DNA of 60,992 nucleotides from Berkiella_A sp964633725 (lineage in GTDB: Bacteria; Pseudomonadota; Gammaproteobacteria; Berkiellales; Berkiellaceae), in contig CAZWHY010000018.1 of assembly GCA_964633725.1 (NCBI GenBank), positions 1 through 60,992 of the forward strand, written 5' to 3'. The notes beneath the pieces are model-generated. The model saw only the letters and a program-made list of their open reading frames with translations. It searched no databases and was not told where the DNA came from. The position numbers and the translations under genes were made by a program. Shown piece after piece: positions 25,396 through 35,326 of the stretch (the stretch's first letter is position 1; each line of letters starts with the position of its first letter).

Positions 25396-28300
25396 ATGGC
25401 TGAAGTGAACGCTCCACAGTCTCAACAACCAATCGCATTAGGTGAACACAAAACACTTGATGAGAATGGAGATGAAATCAATAGCATTGATTTAGAAGCG
25501 TATGAAGTTTATTCTTCGAAAAAGGTAGAAAACACTGTAAAAATTGACAACCTCAGTCAAGCGGACAAAGAAACCGTCCAAAATAAATACGGTGATATGT
25601 TAGAAAATGTTATCAATAGCAAACAACAAGAGTTTCTTTATAATGAATTTCTAAACCGTATCGTCAAATCTGAAAATCAAGATATGTTAAAAGTTATTAT
25701 TGATGAATTAAGCGAAGAACAACAAGCATTATTTTATAAACTAAGTACTGCAGAACCACCTCCTTTTGACCCACCCCCTATTGAATATGACCAGTTTAAA
25801 GAGCTGTACGCCGCGATTCATACTTCGCTAAAAGAGCATCGACACGATGATAATCGATATCATCTTGCGTACAAAAGTATTGATAAATTCAACATGTTTA
25901 TGAAAATACCCATTAGAGATTTTGCAAACAGCATGGAATCTGCCGTCACATTGGAGGAAACAAAACATTATAAAAAACGCCATAAAAAATCCATATTCCT
26001 TATGATTCTTGAAACTATTTTACCATTTCTAAAAAGTGAACCAATGGATATCATTTCCATTACATCCACAACGCTAGGTTCTGTAGAAAAAGCAACCACT
26101 GAAATTATCGCAAAACAAGGTTTCGAACTATATGCAACAGAAAGCAAAAATTATATGCAAGAGTTTGATGAACAGGTTCAATTTCGGCAAGAAGAAAAAT
26201 CAGGTAACAAATGGCGTTTAGATCAAGATAACAGTTTGCGTAAATCACATACAGCGGATGTAACCGTTGAAGAAACCGTTTCGAAAGTCGCAAAGGCGGC
26301 TGGCTGGAACATCGCAAGCGGTATAAAAAATACCATACTAGATAATTTGCAGCAATATTCAGGAGGCTACATTCTCAATGGTGATTATTCTGCCGATAAG
26401 GATATTACTAATCAACCTCTTTCCTCTCAAATTCATCATGAGCTTGACCTGGCCAATAAAAGAGCTGTTTTTGAATGCCTTTCACAATATGCTCAGGATA
26501 TGCACACGCTTTACATGAAAACAGAAACGATTAAAGCCGAACATCCTGAACTCGAATTCTCTAATGAGGTCATTGGCTTTGCCAGAATGGACAACCCAGA
26601 ATTTAATACATTTATGGTTCAATTGTCTCAATCCTTAGGTTATGAAGATAATGATTTTTCAACAATAGAAAACTTAGTCAACGCCTCAGAAGAAGAAAAA
26701 AACCAAGCATTTAGTCGATTTTTTGAAGCACCTGTATACAAAAAAAATGTTGGACTTTCAGCGTGTGCTCATATAATTCACGATGAAAGAGCACGAACGC
26801 TAAAACAACCTGCCAAAGATACCGTGAACTATTTCTATATTTTAGATCTACAAGCAGAAATGCTTGATCAAATCAGCAAAAGTCAATATGTTGATCATGG
26901 TGTCAAAGCCGTACTTGAAAACCTAGATCTCGGTGACTATGCCTATAATCCAGAGAGCAATAGCTACCTTTCAAATATTACAGGACAAATGAAAGTGCAG
27001 ATCGTTAATACAGTTAAAACTGAAATTAATGATCTGCTGAAACTGCCCACGCATACGTCTACCACGGCCTCTAACACCCTTCAAGCATGGCTCACGTCTG
27101 TTGAGATACAAGCTAATGCTAAATTAGAAGATACTGATTTAACAAGCCCGCAGACCCAACAAACATTTGAAAAAAACGGCCTTTTGGCAGATGAAATACG
27201 TGACAGATGGAATAAAGCACAAACTTTGGATGATGAATTATTTGAAGAAAATGATGTCCAAGAAATTGTGAATATTGCATTAGAAGGCATGATGACGGAT
27301 TGGAAACAAAATGCCATCTCGACCATGGTCGCTGTCAGCGAAATGCAAGGATCAGAGTTTTGTGAAGCCATGCTCGACATGCTAGTCAAAGATGTGGAAA
27401 ATGCAGAAAAAAACAATGTTAACAAAGAGGTCATCCAGAAAAAATATGACAGTATGGAACTATTACATGCTTGCTTTGACCCAGAAACCAATGCATTGGA
27501 TACCGATACCCTGAATAAAATTTCTTACGTGGATTTAAAATCTATATTTGATGCCTTACACTTGGGATATAACGAAGTCAGTAATCTTAACCCTCCACAA
27601 ACGCCTGAAGATAAAGCAAGACAATATATGATAGGCCAAGCCTTATCCCGAGTCAGTTATACTTATCATATTTCAGACCTTGGCAAAACAGCCTTTAATG
27701 AAGTGTACATGAGCAATATGCATGCATTTAAGAAGATACCATCCCTTAAAATTTCAAATATGATGACAAAGGCCGTTAGTGAAAAAATTGGACAAAACTT
27801 AACAGATTATATCATTGGTCCAAATGCTCAGTTTAACTATTATGCAAAAGAAAAATCTCAGCAACGTCATAACTTATCTGAACGCAGTCAAATAACAACA
27901 GAAGCACCACCCGCACAAAGCTGGACAAACTGGACAATAGATAAAACCACACAAGCTACAGGTTATTTACAAACAACATATAATCTTGGCTACAACGCAG
28001 TTGCATCAACCTACAATATTTCCAGCACCGTCATGAATCAACAAGTAACAGATTTATTATATGAAGTAGTACCTGTTTGCTGTGAATTTTCTATTTTTGA
28101 CGATGACGATGATGAGTATTACCCTCGTATAGCAAGTGCAGGCTCGTTGAAAGATACCATTATTAAAAACAGTCAAATTTATATTCGAGAACAAACATTT
28201 GACTGTGTTGCTGATACAATCCCAAATCTTTATGAATTGTTGCAAATGCAAAAAAGTGCTAAACAACAAGGCTTAGATCTTGATAACGAAATATTCAAAG

Positions 28301-29208
28301 AGCTTGGATTTGGCGAGCCAGAAAACTTAGAAAAATTCCTCAATGACCTAGCTAATAATTTAGGCTTTGAGGATACCTTAGAAGCAGACACGGGTAATGT
28401 CGTAAAGGGCTTAGAGCATCTCATGAGGCTTAAAGATAATATTGCATCATGTGACGCAGAAATTACAGACTTAAAAGAACAGCTGTCCGGAATGTATTTC
28501 TTTCAAGATAAAAGCCAAATCAATAATAACCTAGAATTTGCAGAAAAACAAAAATCACAACTTGAACAACAATATAATAGAATTAAAAATAATGTCACAA
28601 AATTGCCACAAACAGACGAAGAAAAGCAAAATGATAAATTTGTTGGGCTAAAAGCAGTTGTCAAAAGAGAAAACCATCGCCTAAATCGCCTAGCTCGAAA
28701 AGATAAGCTTGAAAATAGCACAAACTATGTCGTTATGGTTTCAAGCTTAAATGACGTGATCTTTAAAGCACAGTTGACCCAGCGCGGAAGTTTTTTAGCG
28801 AACATCCTACCAGACATTGAAGAATACCTCTATGATGAAAATAGAGAAGAAGGATTAAAGACCTACTTGAAAGAAGCCAGTGTAGAAGAAGCTAAAGTAC
28901 GGTGCTCTGAAATTACTCAACAGGCAATCATGCAGTATATGGCCGGATCTATAGATTTGACAGATAGTTTATCACAAGGTATGAAAGAGGCTTGCGAAAA
29001 TAAAGTAGACGCTAAATCGGCGCATCACTCAAAACAACAAAACACAAAAGAAACCATAATACAAAAAGTCAATATAGACGCCCCTAGCAAATCACTAACT
29101 TTTTCATATGAAGCAAGCAACCCTAATGCATCAGAACAACCTGCCCAATCTCAGGCTAAACTTGAAAGCCAAAAAGATGAACCTAAAGCAAAGAAAAACA
29201 AATTATAA
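25396..29208 (+). CDS. Very large hypothetical protein, candidate effector
   Basis: A 1270-residue acidic protein that I cannot assign to a family. It has no signal peptide or classical membrane segment. There is a proline patch at about residue 118-128 (EPPPFDPPPIEY), a Lys/hydrophobic segment near residue 195 (KKSIFLMILETILPFL), and a coiled coil near 1005-1085 (LKDNIASCDAEITDLKEQL). The C-terminus ends in a flexible Ser/Glu/Gln/Lys tail with basic cluster KAKKNKL. Long helical proteins with such tails are common among type IV effectors. It lies in a block of similar genes; start ATG follows CAGGCAGGCTT. Confidence 0.75.
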   Translation: MAEVNAPQSQQPIALGEHKTLDENGDEINSIDLEAYEVYSSKKVENTVKIDNLSQADKETVQNKYGDMLENVINSKQQEFLYNEFLNRIVKSENQDMLKVIIDELSEEQQALFYKLSTAEPPPFDPPPIEYDQFKELYAAIHTSLKEHRHDDNRYHLAYKSIDKFNMFMKIPIRDFANSMESAVTLEETKHYKKRHKKSIFLMILETILPFLKSEPMDIISITSTTLGSVEKATTEIIAKQGFELYATESKNYMQEFDEQVQFRQEEKSGNKWRLDQDNSLRKSHTADVTVEETVSKVAKAAGWNIASGIKNTILDNLQQYSGGYILNGDYSADKDITNQPLSSQIHHELDLANKRAVFECLSQYAQDMHTLYMKTETIKAEHPELEFSNEVIGFARMDNPEFNTFMVQLSQSLGYEDNDFSTIENLVNASEEEKNQAFSRFFEAPVYKKNVGLSACAHIIHDERARTLKQPAKDTVNYFYILDLQAEMLDQISKSQYVDHGVKAVLENLDLGDYAYNPESNSYLSNITGQMKVQIVNTVKTEINDLLKLPTHTSTTASNTLQAWLTSVEIQANAKLEDTDLTSPQTQQTFEKNGLLADEIRDRWNKAQTLDDELFEENDVQEIVNIALEGMMTDWKQNAISTMVAVSEMQGSEFCEAMLDMLVKDVENAEKNNVNKEVIQKKYDSMELLHACFDPETNALDTDTLNKISYVDLKSIFDALHLGYNEVSNLNPPQTPEDKARQYMIGQALSRVSYTYHISDLGKTAFNEVYMSNMHAFKKIPSLKISNMMTKAVSEKIGQNLTDYIIGPNAQFNYYAKEKSQQRHNLSERSQITTEAPPAQSWTNWTIDKTTQATGYLQTTYNLGYNAVASTYNISSTVMNQQVTDLLYEVVPVCCEFSIFDDDDDEYYPRIASAGSLKDTIIKNSQIYIREQTFDCVADTIPNLYELLQMQKSAKQQGLDLDNEIFKELGFGEPENLEKFLNDLANNLGFEDTLEADTGNVVKGLEHLMRLKDNIASCDAEITDLKEQLSGMYFFQDKSQINNNLEFAEKQKSQLEQQYNRIKNNVTKLPQTDEEKQNDKFVGLKAVVKRENHRLNRLARKDKLENSTNYVVMVSSLNDVIFKAQLTQRGSFLANILPDIEEYLYDENREEGLKTYLKEASVEEAKVRCSEITQQAIMQYMAGSIDLTDSLSQGMKEACENKVDAKSAHHSKQQNTKETIIQKVNIDAPSKSLTFSYEASNPNASEQPAQSQAKLESQKDEPKAKKNKL

Positions 29209-29285
29209 TTGTCACATCATGTGTAGTAGTTACAAACACTATATTCAAACCCATAATTTTCAGGCATTTTCTTTTTACAAAAAAA

Positions 29286-30776
29286 TTATTTTTTGATGAC
29301 CATACATGTCACTGAATCAGGCTTGCTGATTTCTTCAACCTCAAGCTTTGTGTTAGGAGTATTCACAGAACTATAAAAATGATACAAACCAGGCTGCTGC
29401 CCTTCTTCAACATTATCTTGCCAACCCAAGTCATCTGACTCTTGAATTTCTACACTTCTGACAGATTCAATATCGCTTGTGTGCTTTTCATTCTCACTTA
29501 AGCTTCGTACAGAGAAAGAAAATTCTATAGCGGCAACCGATAATCCCACGGCAATAGCACAAGGGACTTGTACGTAATTTAAATATCCATTATTGTCTAA
29601 TATTTCAGTTAAGCCTGTTTTATCAAACAACCACTCGAGCGCTTGATAGCCACTTGCCGCTTCCGCTATGCTATTTAATAAAAAGGCAATTAGCTTTATA
29701 TATGTGACTTTTGTTTTTCTAATTGATTTTTTAATGCCTCGCCAGAAAGGCATTGGATTATACAACAAGTGTCCAAACTCTAAACCTTCAGAGATGGATT
29801 TAGCAAAAATGGAATTTACACCACCAAAGTAACTCAAGTATGTTAAGGTTTGTTCGGGTAATTGTTTGATTAATGGTACATAACTTAAGGATACTGAAAT
29901 TTTAAAACAATCTTTTACCCCCTTTATTAGAATTCCAAGAGTGGCAAATAATCCCGCTAGACACAACTTCCATTTTGTTGTCCGTCTAATATTATCCCAA
30001 GTCAAAGACTTACGGAATCGATAAGCATTGGCCAGTAATAGCCTATAAGAATAGGCACAATACATAATACCATCTGAAAATGCAAAATATGTACCACTGA
30101 TATTGGTTAATTTGTTTAAATCATTGGGGTTTATTGTCTTACCAAAAATCCCGACTGTTTGAGCATATAAATTAGAAATCCCTAAATAAGTATCACAAAC
30201 AACATAAAACATTCTAGTGAGCGCAATAATATGCATCACACAAGTATAAATAACATTTTTAACTTTTTGAAAAATTGAACTCTCTTGCTCTATTTGTTCC
30301 TCTTGGTTTGTAACCATAGGCTCATTGCTTAAGATAGCGACTTCGCTATCAATAATTTTCACTTCAACACGAGTGCTCTCTTCATGGCGGGGGGACTGAA
30401 TATTGGAATGTTCACAAGACAATAAGGGGGATTTTTCATTATCTTCAACTTTTGGGGATTTTTCATTATCTTCAACTTTTAACGTTTTAAAGTTTTTAAC
30501 AATTAGGTATTTGAGCGAAGAATAACTTGTTAAATAATTTGTATAGCTGATACCTAAGACAAAGATAATGCCTATCAAGTCATTGATGACCGTGCCTAGG
30601 ATTGTTCCTCCTAAGATGGGCGCAAAAAGCGCCGTCATAAAAAACATTTTAGATCCAATGTCTTTTAAAAACTTCCCTGAACCTAAGATCATTGCAAAAA
30701 TAGTGAGTACTATATCTCTAAATAACTCACTACAATTATTCCAAGCTCTTTTTGCACTATTCTTTAATGCCATCAC
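29286..30776 (-). CDS. Hypothetical polytopic membrane protein behind a Fur-like site
   Basis: A 496-residue protein with several hydrophobic segments: near the N-terminus (MFFMTALFAPILGGTILG and IIFVLGISYTNYL), in the middle (VIYTCVMHIIALTRMFYVV, LCLAGLFATLGILIKG) and near 385-420 (VPCAIAVGLSVAAIEFSF). Between the first and second groups is a charged loop that contains an exact tandem duplication, KVEDNEKSP twice. No family recognised; the arrangement is not that of a known transporter. It is convergent with the 1270-residue gene and divergent from the 1341-residue ankyrin gene, with a Fur-box-like site 70 nt upstream. Confidence 0.75.
   Translation of the reverse strand: MMALKNSAKRAWNNCSELFRDIVLTIFAMILGSGKFLKDIGSKMFFMTALFAPILGGTILGTVINDLIGIIFVLGISYTNYLTSYSSLKYLIVKNFKTLKVEDNEKSPKVEDNEKSPLLSCEHSNIQSPRHEESTRVEVKIIDSEVAILSNEPMVTNQEEQIEQESSIFQKVKNVIYTCVMHIIALTRMFYVVCDTYLGISNLYAQTVGIFGKTINPNDLNKLTNISGTYFAFSDGIMYCAYSYRLLLANAYRFRKSLTWDNIRRTTKWKLCLAGLFATLGILIKGVKDCFKISVSLSYVPLIKQLPEQTLTYLSYFGGVNSIFAKSISEGLEFGHLLYNPMPFWRGIKKSIRKTKVTYIKLIAFLLNSIAEAASGYQALEWLFDKTGLTEILDNNGYLNYVQVPCAIAVGLSVAAIEFSFSVRSLSENEKHTSDIESVRSVEIQESDDLGWQDNVEEGQQPGLYHFYSSVNTPNTKLEVEEISKPDSVTCMVIKK
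30427..30480. repeat. Exact 27-bp tandem duplication inside the membrane protein gene
   Basis: Two identical 27-bp units (30427-30453 and 30454-30480) in frame encode the two KVEDNEKSP repeats. Being exact, the duplication is recent or actively maintained, and copy number could vary by slippage without breaking the frame. Confidence 0.85.
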
Positions 30777-30845
30777 TCACTACCATTATTGCATCCATTC
30801 ATCTTGTCAAATAGTATCAGGATCGTATCAATAGTATTCACAAAA

Positions 30846-30864
30846 GTAAATGATAATCATTCTC
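30846..30864. promoter_or_regulatory. Fur-box-like operator
   Basis: GTAAATGATAATCATTCTC matches the 19-bp E. coli Fur consensus GATAATGATAATCATTATC at 16 of 19 positions. It lies in the 367-bp divergent region between the membrane protein gene (70 bp upstream of its ATG) and the large ankyrin gene (about 280 bp upstream of its ATG). Distance favours control of the membrane protein gene. No other clear signal is seen in this region. Confidence 0.65.
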
Positions 30865-31143
30865 ATTTCTAAGTTTGCTAAGTCAATAGCTAGAATTAGC
30901 AAACAGTCAAAATTCTGCTATCTAACTACGTGCATATACAATTGTATGTCATGAGAATATTGTACAACTCAGCAATTGCTTTGACCATTTAGCTTAGAAT
31001 TAAGTCCAAATTTTTTAATCTCTATCCCAATCATCTTGCCTATTCTTCGTTTTATCAGATTTCAGGTCGTAATCATATCCATTACGTGCGTTAAAAAGAT
31101 AAGATAGATAACTATATAAAAAAATCTGAAGGGGCGGATACTT

Positions 31144-34100
31144 ATGATTGGTAATATCATGGGCGGACTAGCACGTTTTACTAGCAAGTTATTATCGGAC
31201 ACAACCGATGCTGGCCATAACGCTTATTATTATGCATGGCATTATCAGCATACTTCCAAAATAATTCAAGCAATTAAAACCAATAACCATAAAGCGCTGT
31301 TGACGTTATTACCCAATTCCAGCGATATTGAAGCTTGTGGCTTCGACAAAACTTTACTTCACGACGTTGTCAGCGAAGGCCATATAGAGATGGTTGAACC
31401 TTTATTACAAAATGGCGCCAATCTTGAAGCACTCTCAGAAGGGATGACCCCACTAGCCAGAGCAATCAACAACAGGAATATTGAAATGGTTCGGGTATTA
31501 CTTCAACTGGGTGCAAAGCCTATGAATGGACGTTGGCAAACCCTGCCCTATTTATTAGAGCTTGCCGTTCAGGAAAAAAATCTCACTAGCAATCAGGCCG
31601 CAACATTTGCATCAGATATATTGAATGGAAATAAGTCAATTGATGACCTAGATGTTTTTAAAAACTACTTAGAGCATTGTGCTTCATTACTGAAAGATTA
31701 CGATCAAAAAAGAGTACAACAAGAGGCGCTTGATACAAAAGCAGATGAATTCTTAATAAAACTAGACCAACAGCGTGCAAACTCCCCCTATCAATACCTA
31801 GATGACTATATCTCTTTTATATACACAGGCATTGAATGTAGCAATATTAAAAAGCCCGTTTTGAAAATTAGGTACTATAGTAAACATGACGATGAGATTA
31901 AGCATTATAAAAACAAAAAACATGGGCACGCAGATTACTCGCATTATGCAAATGCTAAAAAGGAAGAAATCAGCAAGGTAAAACAAGATATCGCATATAT
32001 TACAGCCCAAATAAAATCTGAACTTGGCTTTGAGGTCGATGTGACTGTAGTCAGTGATTCTTCGGTTCAGGACAATGCCTACGCTGCTATTTTACAAGTC
32101 CCAAACTGTGAGTATTATCTCAAGCAAGTCGAGGATGTTTATTCTACACTCCCGCCTGCTAGGTCAGATAACCCTTATATCAAAATGCTTGAAGAAAAAC
32201 TAACAAACATAAGTAATGAAGAGGTTGAGTGCTTATTTCAACAAGATATGAATGAAGGCTATCTTTTGCCTCTACACATGGCGATTGAGACGGGCGAGCT
32301 CAAAATGGTTAAATTGATCCTGCAAGCAGATATAGATCTCACTACCATTTGCCGTTCAGACTCCCCACTTTGGTTTGCGCTGAATCAAGAACAATTTGAA
32401 ATAGCCGAATTATTAATTCAACATGGTGCTGATGTTAGCGAACTACAAAATGAAATTAGCCCCTTAATGGTAGCTGCTGAAAATAATCAGGCTAGTTTAG
32501 TTAAAATTCTGATACAGCGAGGCGCTTGGTTAGACTATGAGTTTGAAGGAAGAAACGCGCTTAGCATTGCAAGAGAATTTAATCATCCTGAAGTCTTAAA
32601 CGTCTTTTTATCTCGAGAGAAAAATCATAAAAATTCTAATCGTTATGGTAGCGCCTCCTCAAGAGACTCAATGTTTAATTGGCATCGTACGATTGACGAA
32701 GGAGATCATGACTTCTCAAGAATGCTCGTCCACCTTGGTGTTAATCCGAACAGGGCAGGTAAGTTTTGGGGTGCGCCCATATTTTCTGCAATCGACCATC
32801 GAGACGTGATGATGGTGGACTCACTCTTGGCGGCTGGTGCAAATGTAAACGTTCAACGTGATGGACAGACACCTTTCCAGGTTGTCTGGGATCAGATACT
32901 TCCAACACCCTATAGCACTAGTAAAAATATCCTAGCCATATTTGCTAAGCTAATTAAAGCCGATGCACATCTTTCATATCAAAATAGTTTATCAGAAATC
33001 GTCAATTTATGTATAACACATGGCTTAAACGATTGTGCTGCGCAAATTATTAACCAAGTACAAGACTCTGAAATAGCAGCGAATCGTCCTAGTGAAGAAT
33101 TATTTCCACCGACCCCGTTAAAGATGCACTATTCCCGAAATTCAGCACCGCCTCTATTGAAAGCAATCCGATGCGGCAATCATCGTATGGTAGAATGGTG
33201 TTTGAATGAACGTACTGTATATGAAACCGACGATTGGTGCCTCAAGAATGATGTTAAACGACCTCTTATCATAGCCATTGAAACCGGTGATTACAACTTA
33301 ATGGCATCATTAATAGAATTCCAATCAGACACATGTACATTAAAAAGATACAATAGTGATGGTGACGTAACTTTGCAAGAAAAAATCTCACCTTATGCAG
33401 CCGCTATTCGTTTTAAAGCAGGCTATTATACTAATAGCCGGGAACAGGCAAGAATGATCAAAGACGATATGCTCAGACTGCTTGAACACTGTGGTGAATC
33501 ACCAGAAGATCCTATTGATGGATACTATCCTGCCCATTTAGCAATATTGGCGAAAGATACAAGCTTAGTTTATGATTATTTAAATAGGCAGGCAGATATT
33601 AACGCAGTCACCAGTCTAGGATCGACTGTTCTTCATTTTGTATTTAATACTTATCAGAGAGATTTTGAATTAATTCATAGCATTATGCAGCGAAAACCTA
33701 ACTTACTAGCCAGTAATCAACGTGGTGAAGTATTATTAGATATTATTATGACAAATACAGAATTAAGAAACTGGGTTGCAGAATATCATCCAGAAGGCAT
33801 GGAATATCATTTAGAAACAGATCGGTCGTATTTAGAAATCTTTATTGCTCAGCCGCAGGTAAAACAAGCCATTTTAGCTGATCCCGATCTAGGTGAATCT
33901 GGTTTAGAATTATTGCAAAAACTTGCTAAAGTCGATATGGGATGCGCGAATGGTTGCTTGGCACGTTTAGCATCATACCATGATGGTTTTGATGATCTGT
34001 TGCTTCAAACATTTGGTCAAGTGTTCTTTGATATACTATCTGAGCAAGCGGATGAATTAATCGAATACCAAATGCAAATAGAACAACAGGAACCGTACTG

Positions 34101-35169
34101 TAATCTTAAACTGAATCGTAATCTTAAACTAAGTCTTGATCAAAAAGATTTCGAATCAATTGAGGCCATTCTGAAACGACAGCCTAATTTGCTAGCAAGT
34201 AATAATAGTGGTGAAATATTATTAGATCAGATTATGACAGATACAGAATTAAGAAACTGGTTTGAGGAATATTATCCAGACATTATCGAAACTCTTTTAA
34301 ACACAGAGCGTTCATATTTAGAGATTTTTATAGCCCAGCAAGATGTAAAACAAGCTATTTTAGATGATGCTAATCTAGGTGAGTCTGGTTTAGAAACATT
34401 GCAAAGATTTGCAAAAATCGATATCGAATGTGCTAATGGTTGCTTAGCACGTTTAGCTATATACCATGATGGTTTTAAAGAGCTGTTGGTTAACACATTT
34501 GGGCAACTGTTCTTTGATGAACTATCTGAGCAAGCGGATAAATTAATCGAATACCAAGTGCAAATAGAACAACAGGAAACGGATTACCATTTTGCACAGA
34601 ATATTGATCTAAAAGATTTTGAATTAATTGATACCAGTATGAAACGACAGCCCAATTTGCTAGCAAGTAATGATAGTGGTGAAATATTATTAGATCAGAT
34701 TATGACAGATACAGAATTAAGAAACTGGTTTGAGGAATATTATCCAGAGATTATCAAAACTCTTTTAAACACAGAGCGTTCGTATTTAGAGATTTTTATA
34801 GCCCAGCGAGAGGTAAAGCAAGCTATTTTAGATCATTCCGATCTAGATGAGTCTGTTATAGAAGAATTGCAAATATTTGCAAAAACCGATATCAAAAGCG
34901 CGAATGCTTGCTTAGCTCGTTTAGCAAGACACCATTATGGTTTTGATGAGCTGTTGCTTAAAACATTTGGAGAACAGTTCCTTGATGAACTAGCTGAGCA
35001 TGCAGATGAATTAATCGAACACCAGGAAAAGTTACTTGATAAACTATCTAAGAATGCAATTGAAGAACAACAAGTAGCGGTTTTTTATCGGTTCGTGAAT
35101 AAATCAGACCACATGCAAATAGAAGAACAGGCTGAAAAGCAGGCTAAGAAAATAAAATTTAATGTCTGA
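31144..35169 (+). CDS. Giant ankyrin-repeat protein with triplicated C-terminal module, candidate effector
   Basis: A 1341-residue protein. After a short start it has ankyrin repeats at about residues 60-130 (TLLHDVVSEGHIEMVEPLLQNGAN), 375-500 (PLHMAIETGELKMVKLIL, ELLIQHGADVS), 540-600 (DSLLAAGANVNVQ) and scattered later units (PAHLAILAKDTSLVYDYL). The last 500 residues hold three copies of a module of about 135 residues that begins with QPNLLASN and includes TDTELRNWFEEYYP, RSYLEIFIAQ, and ANGCLARLA. The C-terminus is basic (EKQAKKIKF). A GGGGCGGA ribosome binding site precedes the ATG. No enzymatic domain is recognised. Ankyrin content and context suggest a host-directed protein. Confidence 0.85.
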   Translation: MIGNIMGGLARFTSKLLSDTTDAGHNAYYYAWHYQHTSKIIQAIKTNNHKALLTLLPNSSDIEACGFDKTLLHDVVSEGHIEMVEPLLQNGANLEALSEGMTPLARAINNRNIEMVRVLLQLGAKPMNGRWQTLPYLLELAVQEKNLTSNQAATFASDILNGNKSIDDLDVFKNYLEHCASLLKDYDQKRVQQEALDTKADEFLIKLDQQRANSPYQYLDDYISFIYTGIECSNIKKPVLKIRYYSKHDDEIKHYKNKKHGHADYSHYANAKKEEISKVKQDIAYITAQIKSELGFEVDVTVVSDSSVQDNAYAAILQVPNCEYYLKQVEDVYSTLPPARSDNPYIKMLEEKLTNISNEEVECLFQQDMNEGYLLPLHMAIETGELKMVKLILQADIDLTTICRSDSPLWFALNQEQFEIAELLIQHGADVSELQNEISPLMVAAENNQASLVKILIQRGAWLDYEFEGRNALSIAREFNHPEVLNVFLSREKNHKNSNRYGSASSRDSMFNWHRTIDEGDHDFSRMLVHLGVNPNRAGKFWGAPIFSAIDHRDVMMVDSLLAAGANVNVQRDGQTPFQVVWDQILPTPYSTSKNILAIFAKLIKADAHLSYQNSLSEIVNLCITHGLNDCAAQIINQVQDSEIAANRPSEELFPPTPLKMHYSRNSAPPLLKAIRCGNHRMVEWCLNERTVYETDDWCLKNDVKRPLIIAIETGDYNLMASLIEFQSDTCTLKRYNSDGDVTLQEKISPYAAAIRFKAGYYTNSREQARMIKDDMLRLLEHCGESPEDPIDGYYPAHLAILAKDTSLVYDYLNRQADINAVTSLGSTVLHFVFNTYQRDFELIHSIMQRKPNLLASNQRGEVLLDIIMTNTELRNWVAEYHPEGMEYHLETDRSYLEIFIAQPQVKQAILADPDLGESGLELLQKLAKVDMGCANGCLARLASYHDGFDDLLLQTFGQVFFDILSEQADELIEYQMQIEQQEPYCNLKLNRNLKLSLDQKDFESIEAILKRQPNLLASNNSGEILLDQIMTDTELRNWFEEYYPDIIETLLNTERSYLEIFIAQQDVKQAILDDANLGESGLETLQRFAKIDIECANGCLARLAIYHDGFKELLVNTFGQLFFDELSEQADKLIEYQVQIEQQETDYHFAQNIDLKDFELIDTSMKRQPNLLASNDSGEILLDQIMTDTELRNWFEEYYPEIIKTLLNTERSYLEIFIAQREVKQAILDHSDLDESVIEELQIFAKTDIKSANACLARLARHHYGFDELLLKTFGEQFLDELAEHADELIEHQEKLLDKLSKNAIEEQQVAVFYRFVNKSDHMQIEEQAEKQAKKIKFNV
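33684..35040 (+). repeat. Three tandem modules in the 1341-residue ankyrin gene
   Basis: Modules run about 33684-34095, 34171-34578 and 34645-35040, separated by short linkers that also resemble each other (LDQKDFESIEAI, IDLKDFELIDTS). Copies 2 and 3 are nearly identical at DNA level over about 34198-34330 and 34669-34801, whereas copy 1 is more divergent, which indicates an older first and a recent second duplication. Confidence 0.85.
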
Positions 35170-35326
35170 ACATTGGCAGGCTAACAGCTTATCCGTGAAA
35201 TTCCAGTAAATAATTGTTTACTGGAAAGACGCTCACAAACAACCTGAATTTTAGTTTAAAATCACTTGACATGCAAGTCAACTAACACTACAATACCATA
35301 CTTTAAAATAAACTCGAAGACCACAT

